A stretch of 64,000 nucleotides of DNA from Ignelater luminosus (lineage: Eukaryota; Arthropoda; Insecta; Coleoptera; Elateridae), in the NCBI GenBank assembly GCA_011009095.1, contig VTPC01090572.1, positions 632,174-696,173 of the forward strand, in the 5' to 3' direction. This document shows, piece after piece, positions 45,430 through 56,539 of the stretch. A program made the translations under genes and the position numbers. The notes beneath the pieces are model-generated. The model was given only the letters and a program-made list of their open reading frames with translations, ran no database searches and was not told the origin of the DNA. The stretch's first letter is position 1; each line of letters begins with the position of its first letter.

Positions 45430-45640
45430 AAAGATAGTCCCTCCCGTATTCTCCCACCACACCTAACAGTCCAAGTCACATCTCTATAAGAGATACAGAA
45501 TACCTGCCAGAGAAACAAAAGATGGTTGGTATCGCTCGCATGAAGTCATATCCCCCACCACACCTACCTATCAAAGTCCCATCTTTATAAGACCAGCCGT
45601 TCTTAAGATACAGAATATCTGTCAGAATAAACAAAAGACG
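45430..45640. repeat. Satellite block 4 (about two units)
   Basis: CACCACACCTAACAGTCCAA with ATCTCTATAAGAGATACAGA at 45460-45495 and CACCACACCTACCTATCAAA with AAGACCAGCCGTTCTTAAGA at 45554-45600 repeat each other at about 107 bp. Both match the family of blocks 1 to 3. This copy lies 15 kb from the others. Confidence 0.8.
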
Positions 45641-45659
45641 GACAATGGTGTCGCGATCG

Positions 45660-45960
45660 TTTGAAAGGCATTCAATCACCACACGCATCATGCGATATGA
45701 TCGCCCCTGTTTTTGGCTTCAAAACGTCCAAGAGCCCAAAAATGGGCGGTTGCGACGTACGATGGAGGCGCAGCGGTGACGACGCGACGATTGACGACGA
45801 CTGTTTCGCCTACGAAACGAGAAAGCGAGAGATATCCTTGATATGCATTGCAAAAGGAAATCGAAAAAACTTCGTTCTCTCTTTGTCTTACATGTGGTGG
45901 TTTGTATATCCTCGTCCTTCTTTCACTTCAAGGATTTTAGATTTTTGAGTTTTTTTAACA
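45660..45960. other. CG-rich patch next to satellite block 4
   Basis: CG dinucleotides are frequent at 45740-45815, including GACGACGCGACGATTGACGA. An open frame of 95 codons crosses it (45661-45948, plus) but shows no known motif. It could be an untranslated upstream exon or promoter of the TPST gene 7 kb away, with no direct evidence. Confidence 0.25.
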
Positions 45961-45984
45961 AATCTCATGCAAATCAACGTTAGT

Positions 45985-46145
45985 TTGAATAACTTATTTA
46001 TTTATTGAACGATAAACGTGAGACTCAAATAAATAAAAGTCCGCTCTAGCAACTCATGTTAAAACCAAATGAACAGACTTTCTCGTACGCCCATCAGTGG
46101 CGTACAGTTGGGAAGAAATTTAGAAATTATTTCAAAACATCCAGC
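45985..46145. repeat. Dispersed repeat, copy 1
   Basis: ATTTATTGAACGATAAACGT, later CTTTCTCGTACGCCCATCAG, TGGCGTACAGTTG and AATTATTTCAAAACATCC, appear in the same order and orientation at 62525-62690. The two copies share roughly 70-80% by eye. Confidence 0.7.
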
Positions 46146-47750
46146 AACAAAAGTTTTATAATATTTTGTTTGTGCATACTATCTTAAACGTGAGTTTAGA
46201 GGAAAAACCGAGATCAGAAAAGTTCTTAAAGGTCCTAACCGCTTTGAGATTTGTAATACAACTTGATAAATGCAGACATAAACCTCTATTAAAGTGTATT
46301 GTCAAAATTCGAAATTCGATTTGTTTTATTCGCCAGCATCACGATCGAATCTACCACGTCTCAAGCAATAAGGGTTTTAGAACAAGAGCATTCTAAACAC
46401 TACACAATTTGCTTATTAACATTCACATAATAAATAGAATAAAATAGATTAACAAGAGAAAAACAAATCTCAATTTTCCAAGTTTTCCAAGACTCGTGTA
46501 TAAACTCTGCGACAGCGGTCCGGTGATTTAATCTTCTGCAGAGAAGTAGACTTTATCTGTAATTGGATTACTTTAAAAGTCTTACGATTATGGTAGTTCA
46601 GTATCTCAATAATAATCTCAGATACAAATTTAACTATGATATACATTCATGCATGGCATCACCAAGATGTAAAGTTATAATTTATTCAGGAAAGGCAAAT
46701 TAAATTCTAAGTCAACATCTAAATATAAACCGAAATTAAAGCTCTCTCTTGCCTTGGAAAAGAATGAAAAAAGTGAAATGATAAAACTGTTTTTGTAAAA
46801 CATGAGTTTACCTTTAATTGACCCTAAATTAAAAAAGCAAATTGAACAAATCCTATCCAGGCAGAATAATAAAATACAAATTAAATGTAACGTTCAACAA
46901 TTAATCCATCGAATTAATCAGGTTTACATACATATATTCCCTCTGTAGCAAAGAGACTAAAAGCACCCCCCTCGATCCATTAATGTAATTCAGTGAATAT
47001 TCACGAAAACAGATAGGCGTATCTAATACACCTCGGAGGTCGATAATTTCTAAGTTCCCTGTAAATCTGAAAACATTACGGTATAGTTTAGTATAGTATA
47101 ACACCACACACAAGTCCTTTTAATCGCGGGATTAAAATTAAATTGATAATTATTATGCACGTCCCGGATGTAATTAAAGCCTACTGTCAAACCGATGGAA
47201 TATTAATGCGAAAACGAAATTAAATGCGTTTTCGCAACGTTTCCCTTGCCCTCGATTAAATTATATATATAATAGTTATACACGTTTACTGTGTCACTTT
47301 TAATAGGGCGGAAGAATCCTCCTTGATTAATACGTTTCAAATAATTTTCGAGCGATTTTCCCAATTGTCAAATGTGTCTACTCTTGGTTGTGGAAGCTGG
47401 GAAACTATTAACATCCGAGAAAAAGACTTCCTTACTGTGATGGTAGCTAATCCCGGTTTGTAGATGAAAGGGTTATTAAACAAATCATTTAGCGGTTGAC
47501 GGAGCTACTATGATATTCAAATACATAATAGCAAGTTCGTTTCGTGCATGTGCCAATTTAGCAAGTAACCTTCTGAAGAGGAGAATACACTGTAAAAGTT
47601 TCTGTAAGATCGGATTATTTTCTTTTTTGAAGCATTTAAATGTGAAATTCTTACTTCATGCCCAATTTGGAATGTAAAATTTTACAACAATAGGAAGGTT
47701 ACTAGGCTACCCTTTATTCGTACGGAATTCATAGATGATTTTGGTACCTG
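46146..47750. other. Unassigned AT-rich DNA
   Basis: No repeat or gene is recognised. A (TA)n tract lies near 47260-47272. Confidence 0.3.
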
Positions 47751-47754
47751 AGAA

Positions 47755-48095
47755 TAGTTCTCAGTGGATACTTGACAGTAATATTTGAATGTACATATGT
47801 AGTTAATTTTTTTGTTTTCGCGATGAAAAGTATTCAGTGACGCCAAAATCAAATAGGCGTTCTATTAAAAAAATCATACCTGCACTCTATCTTAGTAGAA
47901 GAACGTTTTTTTGTGTACTGTCTTAAATTATACTTTTGTTTTTGGAAAATATCTGGTAAGCCACGAGTTTTCCCAAACAAAACAAGAACACCAAAATAGA
48001 CATTTTTCCAACGTAACCGACCTCGCATCTCTTATGGTTTACAAGATCCCTTCAATGTATCTGCTAAAAGAAAACGATCACCCTGTTCAACATTA
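47755..48095. repeat. Dispersed repeat related to the insert at 18240-18560
   Basis: AAATAGGCGTTCTATTAAAA, AATATCTGGTAAGCCACGAG and CCGACCTCGCATCTCTTATG occur in the same order as in the other copy. It ends in GATCACCCTGTTCAAC, a decayed CACCCTGTATA terminus. Confidence 0.7.
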
Positions 48096-48099
48096 AACC

Positions 48100-49530
48100 A
48101 ATTTCAAACGGACGGGCAGACAGAATTTAAATTTTATTTCCTCATACTGAGGAAGCCTTCTACGTTTCTACGTACAAGATGATTTCGCAGTTTCATGATA
48201 TGTTATTAACTACCCACACGCTCGCAGGAATAATTGTAATTTAAAAATTTAATTTCTTCCTAAAACCAACCACGTTTGTGATAAACGTCAGCTTGTCCGC
48301 ACCACTAGAATCTGGAATGTTTTATATTTCACGGTTTTCCTCTCAGACAAGCAATACTCGTATATGCTTTGTCAATTTTTTATTAAAGCACTTAATGTTT
48401 TTTTATACGCTCAGTTACAAAACTCTTTATTACATTATTACTACCAAAACCTCAAACAACCACTTATGTTATATTCTGATTCGTAACTGTCATTGTTATC
48501 TTGTTACGTAGTTATTAGCATAAAACAAACAAATGAACTAATATGGTATGTATTGCTTCCTAATATGAAACAATTAACTTTTATAAATTAAAAATTACAT
48601 TTACGGCCGGCAGTTTAGATGTAAGCATTTTAGAGGTAAGCACTTTTCGGTGTGGAGAGAACAAAAATAATAAGAGAGGAGAAGAAGATGGCGAAGGTTG
48701 TTCTTGACAAGATAAGAGAGCTGAATGATAAAAGAAAAACGGAATCGGTGAAATAAAAGAAAAGAAATTAGAAGAGTTCACAAGCGAGATATTAACTGCT
48801 GCGGTTTTAGTAGCAAGAAGAAGTTACTGTTGGGTTTTCTCTTGGAGAAAGAAACGAAAGTGTTGAAGGGGCGTCGAGAAAAAAGAAAGAAAAACGTTCG
48901 AAAACGTCGTTCAAGTGTATAAAACCCACACCGTAAACTGCATGAAAAAGAAAGAAGAAGTAGTGAGTAGGATTAGTAGTAGTATGAGATTCTCTAGCCA
49001 GTAATTATACCTGTTGGAACCAATATTTTTTAAATGTTTGTTGTTTATTTATTTACTTCTGTAATAAAAAACAATTTAAAAAAAAGACTTTACAACCTAA
49101 TACCTAACCAGTATATTCTCAGGTTGCAAGCAATCAGTCTGTAGTAGTGATAAAACCTAAAAATGTACATCAACTAAACATACAAATTTCTAAAATAAAA
49201 AACACAAAGAATAAAGGAATAACAGTCCGCTGAAACAATCCTGAAGGTGCAAATACATTTAGATAAATTGCCAAATGTCACAGGCAAAACTCGGAAAAAA
49301 ACTCATAAAACCTTCTTTCCTAAATTGCAGAATTTCTGAGATACAGGGTGTCACTGTAGCAAAATAAGGAACAAAAGAAATTGGACAAGGCAATGGAAAG
49401 AGGGAAGATGTATCCCGTATACCGTTGCAGGAAAGAAACAGTTTTATAAATTATGACATTGCAACTAGACCCCTGCACGGGTGGAAATATCCAAGCACAG
49501 CCCAGTTCAAATGGAGATAAACCCAGTAAG
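48100..49530. other. Unassigned DNA, part purine-rich
   Basis: Region 48650-48980 is purine-rich on the plus strand, followed by GTGTATAAAACCC near 48917 (TATA-like) and AATAAAAAACA near 49063. The arrangement might be a solo LTR or untranslated element end; no duplicated flanks were found. GATACAGGGTGTCACTG near 49341 is another lone terminus. Confidence 0.3.
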
Positions 49531-49539
49531 TTCTTCATC

Positions 49540-50395
49540 GGCCCGAAAAGCCCGAACGACCCGACAGGCCCGAGAGACCCGAAGATCCCGACAGATTCTA
49601 ACGGTCCGACAGGCTCCAACGACTCGACAAGCTTGACAAGCCCGAATGGTCTGATTGACTCGACGTAGGCCCCAAAAACACAATAAATTTTTACACTCCA
49701 GGTTTGAACCGGACCGAGTAAAGACCCGATCGAGAAACCCATCCTGCGGTGCAGTACGAAAATTCTCTTCTTCGGTTCAGTATGAAAATGATACTTGTCC
49801 GGGTCAGTACGAAGATGACGCCTGTCTGAATCAGTACGAAAAAGATCTCGAACCGGTACAGTATGAGAATTCGTCGGTTTAGTTTAGTATGAAAGTAATG
49901 TTTCTCCTGGTCAGTACGAGAATAATGCCTGTCCAAGTAAGTTCGAAAATAATCCGTCGAAGTCAGTACGATAAAACATTTCGGTTCCGTACAGTACGAA
50001 GATCGTCCGCTTCGGATCGATGGAAAAGTAACAACCCGAGAAGCCCGACAGGACCGAAGGACTCGAACAACTCGACAGGCTCAAGATATCCGAGCTCAAC
50101 AGGGACGACAGTCTCGATAGACCCGGACAGTCCTACAGACCCGACAGGCCCGAACAGTACAAGAGTCCTAAACGCCCCGACAGGGCCGACATCGCCAGCG
50201 CAGAAAGACCTGAACAGCTTTACAGACCCGACAAGCCCAAACGACCCAAGAGTCTCAAACGGCTTGACAGGGCTGACTGTCCCAAGGGACCCGAACGGTA
50301 CGATCGGCTTGGGAGGTCCGAGAGATTTGAACAGCCCGATAGACCCGAACGGCTCGAAAGTTCCAAATGTCCCGACAGACCCGACAATGTGTTGT
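49540..50395. repeat. Composite minisatellite of 9-bp and 27-bp periods
   Basis: At 49540-49666 the sequence divides into 9-bp units close to CCCGACAGG. From 49752 to 49999, CAGTACGAA-like motifs recur at 49752, 49778, 49805, 49832, 49858, 49886, 49912, 49938, 49963 and 49992, a period of 25-29 bp, so 27 bp (three times nine). From 50030 to 50395 the 9-bp units return (CCCGACAGA, CCCGAACGG and others). Because 9 is divisible by 3 and stops are rare in the unit, long frames open on both strands (Pro/Thr/Ser/Asp/Gly-rich). They are more likely by-products than genes. Confidence 0.9.
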
Positions 50396-50534
50396 GGTTT
50401 ATCAGTTTGATATTATGAATTTTGGAAGTAAGGCATGTTTGGTGTCTTAATAAGGGCACTTAACTGACCGTACTAGGATACTGCTGACTTTAAAAAAAAG
50501 TTTCTTTTTCCTACGACTTATGATTTTTTATAGT

Positions 50535-50840
50535 AATGCCTCGCCAACCAAGAGCCCAATGGTCCCAGGAAGACCTAATATTTAGTTGCTATAAATGTCC
50601 TCCTTCAGAACATTCCAAGGCGTACGTTATGTAACCATTTAGCAAGTGGGAGTTTAAAAAAAAGCCTTGACCGCCGCCCAATTTTATCTGGAGCTCAAGA
50701 TGCAGAACTAGTTAGAAGAATAGAACAACTATGTGATATAGGTATGCCGTTAACTTTGAAACTTTTGCGAAAAAGTGGTTTTACTTTCATGAAGAAAAAC
50801 GGAATTCAACATTGTTTAATTAAAGACAAGAAAATCTGAT
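50535..50840 (+). pseudogene. Pogo/jerky-type transposase, N-terminal fragment
   Basis: The ATG at 50537 gives MPRQPRAQWSQEDL. Frame changes yield NIPRRTLCNHLASGSLKKSL, DRRPILSGAQDAELVRRIEQ and LCDIGMPLTLKLLRKSGFTF. This is the psq-type helix-turn-helix followed by the start of the CENP-B-like domain in insect pogo-like proteins. A deletion between DLIFSCYKC and the helix-turn-helix, plus two frameshifts, are present. The DDE core is missing; only the first 100 residues or so remain. It is on the opposite strand to the other two pogo-like relics. Confidence 0.75.
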
Positions 50841-52822
50841 ACCCTTTAGCTCGAAGACTTTAGGAAAAAAAGTTATACGACAAAAAGGCTTAATTCTTGT
50901 CGAGGAATGCAATTAAATAATTATATTATGTTTTTGTTATGACGTATGAGGTATGACCTTGCCTTACGTGAGTAACGTTTTGTTTTTTGGGAATAGAAAT
51001 TTTTTAACTTTGCAGTGGTGTAACAATCGTTTTTTAGCGTAGGGTGCTAGTTCACTCTGAATTCTCCGTCTCTGATAAGCATATCAAACGCGAAACTGTG
51101 TAGAATAGTAGATACCTTATATATTAATTGTTGTTAACGGGTTTGTAGGTCTTTATTTAATAAAACGAAGTTAGTTCCAAGCTTTCGTATAATATTTATA
51201 CTTCTTCAGGGAGATAATTGTAAAAAAAAGATTTTTTTATAATAAATAATTAGTAATAAACTGTATATAATATTATAACTTCTAAAATGCGAAGAAAAAA
51301 AATAAAAAAATTTTTTTCTAAAAAACATAATTTTTGTATTTTGTTCTTGAAATATTGAGGAAACAAGAGGTTTTAAATGAAACTTTAACCCTCTTTATCT
51401 CGGAAACGGTGCACTTTAGGAAAAAAAGTCATTGACAAAAAAAAAGCTTAATTTTCGCCTGCTCAGTATTTGCACTCATTTCCAAAATATTCTGTACATC
51501 TTCAAAACACCCTGTAGATTTACAAAATAACGGAAATACATTGTAGTGTGAAAAAGTGTGAAGGAGTAAATTTCTAAAAATATTCTAATCAAATTGCTTA
51601 TAGAATCTGGTTTTACTTTCTTTTGTAAGCGAAACAAATTGATTTTTTGTAGCAAAAAGGTTAGTACTACTCGAACAAACAACAAGGACGTTCAAACAAA
51701 AACGTAAATATAACAACTGAAAGTGATTAGATCAATCTTCATTTATTTGAAGAAAATTAGAAATAATTAGGTTCTTCGCAGCTGTTCAAGCTGAAACGTC
51801 TAAAATACGTCGTTGTGTTGTTTACAGTTTATTTCCTTGTTTTAGGTGCTACCTGAATGCGGAAGACGTAACGGTCGTTGCACAAATATCTGGTAGACAA
51901 ATGTAAAACAATATATAACAATTGCGTGGGAGGCTTTTTGTTTCGCTTCCAAGCTCCCATTTGTGTTTTTATTAAAAGCCATGGCACACTTGATCTTGCA
52001 AATTAGATTAATGCCGTAATATCTTCTTATTATTATAATTATGATAAACTATAATCAGAAACTTACGAATATGGCAAATTCGATTATGTCAAAACCTGTT
52101 ATGATTTCCATTAGAAAAACCGAATAGCTTTAGTGCTACTAGGAAACTTAAATTAAATAAAAACTTAATTTATCCATTAACTAAACCGAGCTCTCGATAA
52201 CCAGATGTGGTTGCTCAGAGCAATTTTAGAAAAATCGATTTTTAACATAATTCAAAAGCAAAAAGACATTGAAATTCTAATTGTATTAACGAGAAAATAA
52301 AATCAGTAACTTGAATTCAGTTTTGGTTTTTGCGATACTATCAGCGTTTAGTACATTGAATTTGGCTTACGGTGTCGTAAGGTTTAATTTAAAAATCTAA
52401 AGGCAGAGCAAATGTCACCAACTAGGTATAAATTCAAAACTTAGAGACACTCTGGCAAATAAATTCTTCGTAATTTCATAAATAACTTAAACTTTTTGAT
52501 CTTATAATTGAATTTTTTCTTCTTTCTTGCATGTTTTTTTTAATAATTAATTATAATTAATCAACTAAATATTCAAGCAGATGTTACTCTCTTTATATTT
52601 TTTCCTTAAAAATTAAAATTAGACTTTTCGGCGTTACATTGTAAATCACCTAAAGTGTGAGAAAGAAATGATTTTTAATTTTTACAAAGAAAATAATAAA
52701 TGCCAGCAATAAATAAGAACAAAAAAGGGAAAGCAGGAAAATAAATTCCCTCTAAACCGAAACGTCAAGCCTGAAGCATTTCCAGCACCCCACATTTCAA
52801 ACGAGCATTTTCCTTGTTTCAG
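50841..52822. other. Unassigned DNA upstream of the TPST exon
   Basis: CAAAACACCCTGTAGAT near 51505 is a lone MITE end, with CTCGGAAACGGTGCACTTTA about 100 bp before it. Polypyrimidine TTTCCTTGTTTCAG at 52809-52822 ends the stretch and serves as splice acceptor of the exon. No other gene is recognised. Confidence 0.35.
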
Positions 52823-53158
52823 GAGAGCCCATGTATAACGTCTTCTGTGGCCGAAGTAGAAACGTCATGAGGTGAACTGACAGATGACGCTACGGCTAAG
52901 CCGCGGGGGTCCGCGCCGGGCGGCGGTATGTGCGGCTTTGCTGCTATGCCTGGGGGCCCTGCTTTTACGCCTGGGGCTACTTTGTTACACCGAAACTCTT
53001 CCACCGCCGGCGATGGTCACTCCCGAAAAGTACGTGGTCGGTCCAGACCACAAAACCTACGAGTATAACCGCGACATGCCACTCATCTTCATCGGGGGTG
53101 TACCCAGATCCGGCACTACCCTCATGAGGGCCATGCTGGACGCGCATCCGGATGTCAG
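52823..53158 (+). CDS. Tpst: Tyrosylprotein sulfotransferase, first coding exon (partial gene)
   Basis: TPST transfers sulfate from PAPS to tyrosines of secreted and membrane proteins in the trans-Golgi. The coding part starts at ATG 52884 (MTLRLSRGG) and covers 91 codons plus two bases. Arg-rich residues 3-12 precede a hydrophobic anchor at about 13-33 ([20 protein letters not shown]), fitting a type II Golgi protein. A stem follows, then [20 protein letters not shown] at about 65-84; VPRSGTT is the 5'-phosphosulfate-binding loop of PAPS. The exon ends GAT GTC AG / GTTGGT at 53158, inside the codon for the R of the family's HPDVR (phase 2). A 3' splice site at 52822 shows an untranslated exon upstream. 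The next exon, which should start in the CGEETRVIPR motif, is not in the window. The copy is intact here. Confidence 0.9.
52831..52875 (+). promoter_or_regulatory. Upstream open frame in the TPST leader
   Basis: ATG at 52831 opens a 14-codon frame ([14 protein letters not shown]) that stops at 52873-52875, 8 bp before the TPST start. Short upstream frames can lower translation of the main frame. Whether this one is in the mature leader depends on the acceptor at 52822 being used. Confidence 0.5.
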
Positions 53159-55447
53159 GTTGGTTTATTTATAATTTATGTTTTAGGGATTAGAGCGGTA
53201 TTAGAAACGTGAGGATTGATAATCCTCTTTTGCATCGACGATTTGGTTTGTCTCTTAAAAGTGACATTCGCGGAAACGGGAGAGAGGAATGACATAAATT
53301 TGTTAACTGAACATGTCATCGCTAGAGCCGAGCATTCCTTGGATTTCGGAGGGAGTCATTTTTACAGTTTAAAATAGGACGAGGAGATACACACTGAAAT
53401 TGCTTCCACTTGCGAGTTCGTAGCAAAATTAAATTCAAAACATTTCTAAAGCTTTCGAATGAACCAAATTAGCCCATGTTCGTACAATTAAAACTGAACA
53501 TTCATTTCTGTCGTACACCGGACACATTTCTGCACAATTTCTCTCGTATTTCAGAACACACTCGTGCTAAATTACAGTAATATGATTTAATCCAAATTAT
53601 TCAGTTATGTAATTTTATTTGCTAAACTAAGAGTTTAATGAAACACATTTATGCAGTTTCGCAAAGTCTGGAGCGCTGCACTTCGAATACCGTCTGCTGG
53701 TGGATAAAACCGCACTAATTATTTCGGTTTTAGTTGGTCCCGGGAGTCGTCATTTATTCCTTTGAATATTATATCAAGTATTCCGACCCAATTACGAATT
53801 CGCATAATCCTTTCGAACGGTCTCGTCTTTATTTCCTTCCGATATCCACTTTTTTGACATTTTTCCAATTTCTTTTTAGGCACCCAGAATTAATCGAGTT
53901 TCTCTTTAGAAATGCAAATTAAGTATTACTTCTTGTTCTTTCTCCGTGAAACTAATTGATCAAAATCTTGATCGGACGGAAGGCGTTCTTCGACAGCATT
54001 TCTTTTATTCATTCTTTCCGCATTTCCATTTTTAGTAATTTTTTTAAGAAAGTCTCAAGTTCTTTTTTCCCTTCTTTTTTAAGTACTGTTTTACTACATT
54101 TATTAATCCTTTTAAGCTAAAAAAGAAACGCGGGAAGTTTGTTTTTATTTTCACGAGCATTACTAGATTATGATGTTTGCGATTTCTCAAACGGAAAAGA
54201 GCAAAAATAAAAAGCGATGCGTGCAAATTGAATCATTCAAATCGTTGGCTAGGATTTGTTCGTTCTTATGACGTATAACGCAGTTGATATTAAGCTTTTT
54301 AATGAGTTTTTTTTTTAGTAGATTGATGTTGGTTTTTCCCGTCCTCTCTTCCATTCGGCAACCCACGTGTACACGCTTTACGCCTCGCCCATTGAAATTA
54401 GCTGACCCGTATGTCATAGCGTTACCGTTTTACGATAAAACGGGACGCGTATGTTCTGAACAACACGATGACGCTCGGATTGGTGTTATCATTATCAGCC
54501 ATCCATCCTCTCAGATATTACTACATGTACACATCAATCCATTCCGCAAACGTTAACAGCTTTCCAGTGCAAAACAAATATGTGTTTAACTGAGTTGCTT
54601 TTATTGACACCGATTAATGGTTTCCATATCGATTCGTTTCTGCTTGGTTGGTCCGAATATTTCAACTATTCGCAAAGGAGGAGACAGCTTCGAACTAGAA
54701 TTAACTCTCGACATGTTTGACCAAACCCCAGAAATTTGTTTGATTTGATCCCTTTGCTTGATTATACGATGACAACTATAAAGCGAGAACTCTTGAAGCG
54801 TTAACTAATAGCGGCGAACATCAAATAGTTTGTAGTAGTTTTGCAGTTTTGAAGGAAGCATTTATAAAGACATTTAAGTGCTGCATATTTCCACTATACT
54901 GTCTTAAATGTCTATAATAGACTGGCTACATAAAAGAACATGTAAGATTGCCGAATATAAATATTATTGGGTTTGTAAATTGTAGATAATGTCCATTACT
55001 ATAATCAAATATCTCAGTTTCCTAGATAAAACAATTTAAGTAACTGATTTGTAAAACAATGGAAATACCAATTCGATAATTTGCTTTTAGTTATGGAAAA
55101 TAACAAATTTAGCAGACTCGCCCAAGGCTTAATAAGGTATTTTCCATAATGATTTAAGATAATCTCAGACCAATAATCAAGATAGAATTGTCAGGAGTAC
55201 ACAATGTGCGTTTAGCATTTTTGTTCGCAAAAAGAGGTATTTCAACTTCTGCGTTTTGAACCGTGACTACTCTTCACTAAGAATTGATGTAATCGATGAG
55301 CCCTAATGTAACGGCGTATGCTATTTGTTCCAACCAGTAGCCAGAATCTTTGCAGTCTAAGTGCTTTCACGAAAAATGGGGACAAAACTTGAACCAGGGT
55401 GCACTCTCCTATTAAGCTAAAAGACTGTGACTCCCAGAGAAAGCAAT
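53159..55447. other. TPST intron, first part
   Basis: The donor is GTTGGT at 53159. The stretch has no recognised gene. The patch 54340-54500 is GC-richer (ACCCACGTGTACACGCTTTA) and could be conserved noncoding DNA; this is a guess. Open frames at 53734-54556 have no motif. Confidence 0.4.
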
Positions 55448-55455
55448 GCTATCAC

Positions 55456-55646
55456 TAGAGATCGGAAAAATATGCAAAATGTCAGCTGTATCTTTCAATG
55501 CATTCCTTCAAAACATTGGAATTGCCCGTTTTATTACTTATTATACGTTAAATACTTCTAGACAACAATAAAATTTACATTGTCAGAATTCTGAAGTGTT
55601 ACATTGAAAGATACAGTAGGCATCTTGCATATTTCTCCGATCTCTA
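55456..55646. mobile_element. 191-bp hAT-type MITE with 8-bp duplication
   Basis: TAGAGATCGGAAAAATATGC at the left pairs with GCATATTTCTCCGATCTCTA at the right. The arms extend about 50 bp with small bulges (also TGTATCTTTCAATG / CATTGAAAGATACA). The flanks GCTATCAC (55448-55455) and GTTATCAC (55647-55654) agree at 7 of 8 bases. An 8-bp duplication and A-G-A-G-A-T-C-G-G-type ends fit hAT elements. Confidence 0.85.
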
Positions 55647-55729
55647 GTTATCACTCTTGTTGATGACTACCTCTACGGCGAAAAAATCAACCTGTTAGGT
55701 ATTCAAAAAAAGGGGTTGCGGGCATCTCC

Positions 55730-55860
55730 TGGGGTATTTATCCCGGCAGCCTTTCCCCGACATGGACTTTTCCCGGCACGGAATTTCTCCGGCCTGGAAA
55801 GGCTGCCGGGAGATGTACGTGCCGCGAGAAATTCTCCGGGAGCTGCCCGGTTCCCCCCCC
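55730..55860. repeat. GC-rich nested hairpin
   Basis: ATCCCGGCAGCCTTTCC (55740-55756) pairs with GGAAAGGCTGCCGGGAGAT (55797-55815), a 15-base perfect core. A second pair, CGGAATTTCTCCGG and GAGAAATTCTCCGGGAG, overlaps it. The motif CCGGCA/TCCCGGC recurs. A C run (10) ends it. It lies in an otherwise AT-rich intron. Confidence 0.75.
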
Positions 55861-56535
55861 CAGAAAAAGTACACTTTTGTTCGCAAGTTCCTTAGGAAGT
55901 CCGACCAGTCACAAGAGATTTCTGTTTTGGGGAGAGCCTGGCGACGAAGGTTCGACCTCGGTGGAGGTTTTGCACAAAATGTATTCGCTGAACGGTAGTA
56001 ATGAGGTTTCGTGTCCAGTCTTGAAAGTTCTTGGCATTGTCTGGACGTACGTTTTGAACTAAGCAGGTCCATCGAAGATAATGCCACGCAATAATTATGC
56101 ATTTGATTCATTGTCAACCAAAGTTTCCAGTTTGTCTGCAAGATCTGTCTTTTTTCCTGTATGAATTTTATCGTTCAAAGGTTTTTTATCAACTTTATAT
56201 CTGAAAAATTAAGGGAGATCTAGGTCTCATTGTTTTTGATATCTTGTGGAAAAGTTGATCACGCTGATTTATCAGTCTTGGCCTTGTTCGTTCGTGCACG
56301 AACGCCGTGAATGTTTCAGTGCCAATCTTTCACAAATTCCTGTGAGATTCGAACTGTTAGTGCGGACGGATTCGCTTTGTTTATTTAAAACAAATTCTAA
56401 GATGAAACCTCTTTAACTAGAGAACTGTGGATACAATCCATCGGGCTTTTCGGATTGTTTGAGTCGTTTTTGTGGTGCTCTAGAATGATGTATTATCCAT
56501 CTCACTAGAATTGACAGTTACGTCACTACTTTAAT
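55861..56535. other. TPST intron, unassigned
   Basis: No repeat or gene recognised. GTTCGTGCACGAAC near 56288 is a perfect 14-base palindrome (GTTCGTGCACGAAC). Confidence 0.35.
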
Positions 56536-56539
56536 TTTA

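Noticed and set aside
48610..49075. Possible solo LTR (TGTAAGC start, TATA-like box, AATAAA, ACA end)
   Set aside because: No target-site duplication, primer-binding site or second copy was found in the window.
49453..50410. Open frames of 71, 75, 173 (plus) and 140 (minus) codons rich in Pro, Thr, Ser, Asp and Gly
   Set aside because: They lie on a 9-bp/27-bp tandem array. A period divisible by three with few stops opens frames on both strands, so they need not be genes.
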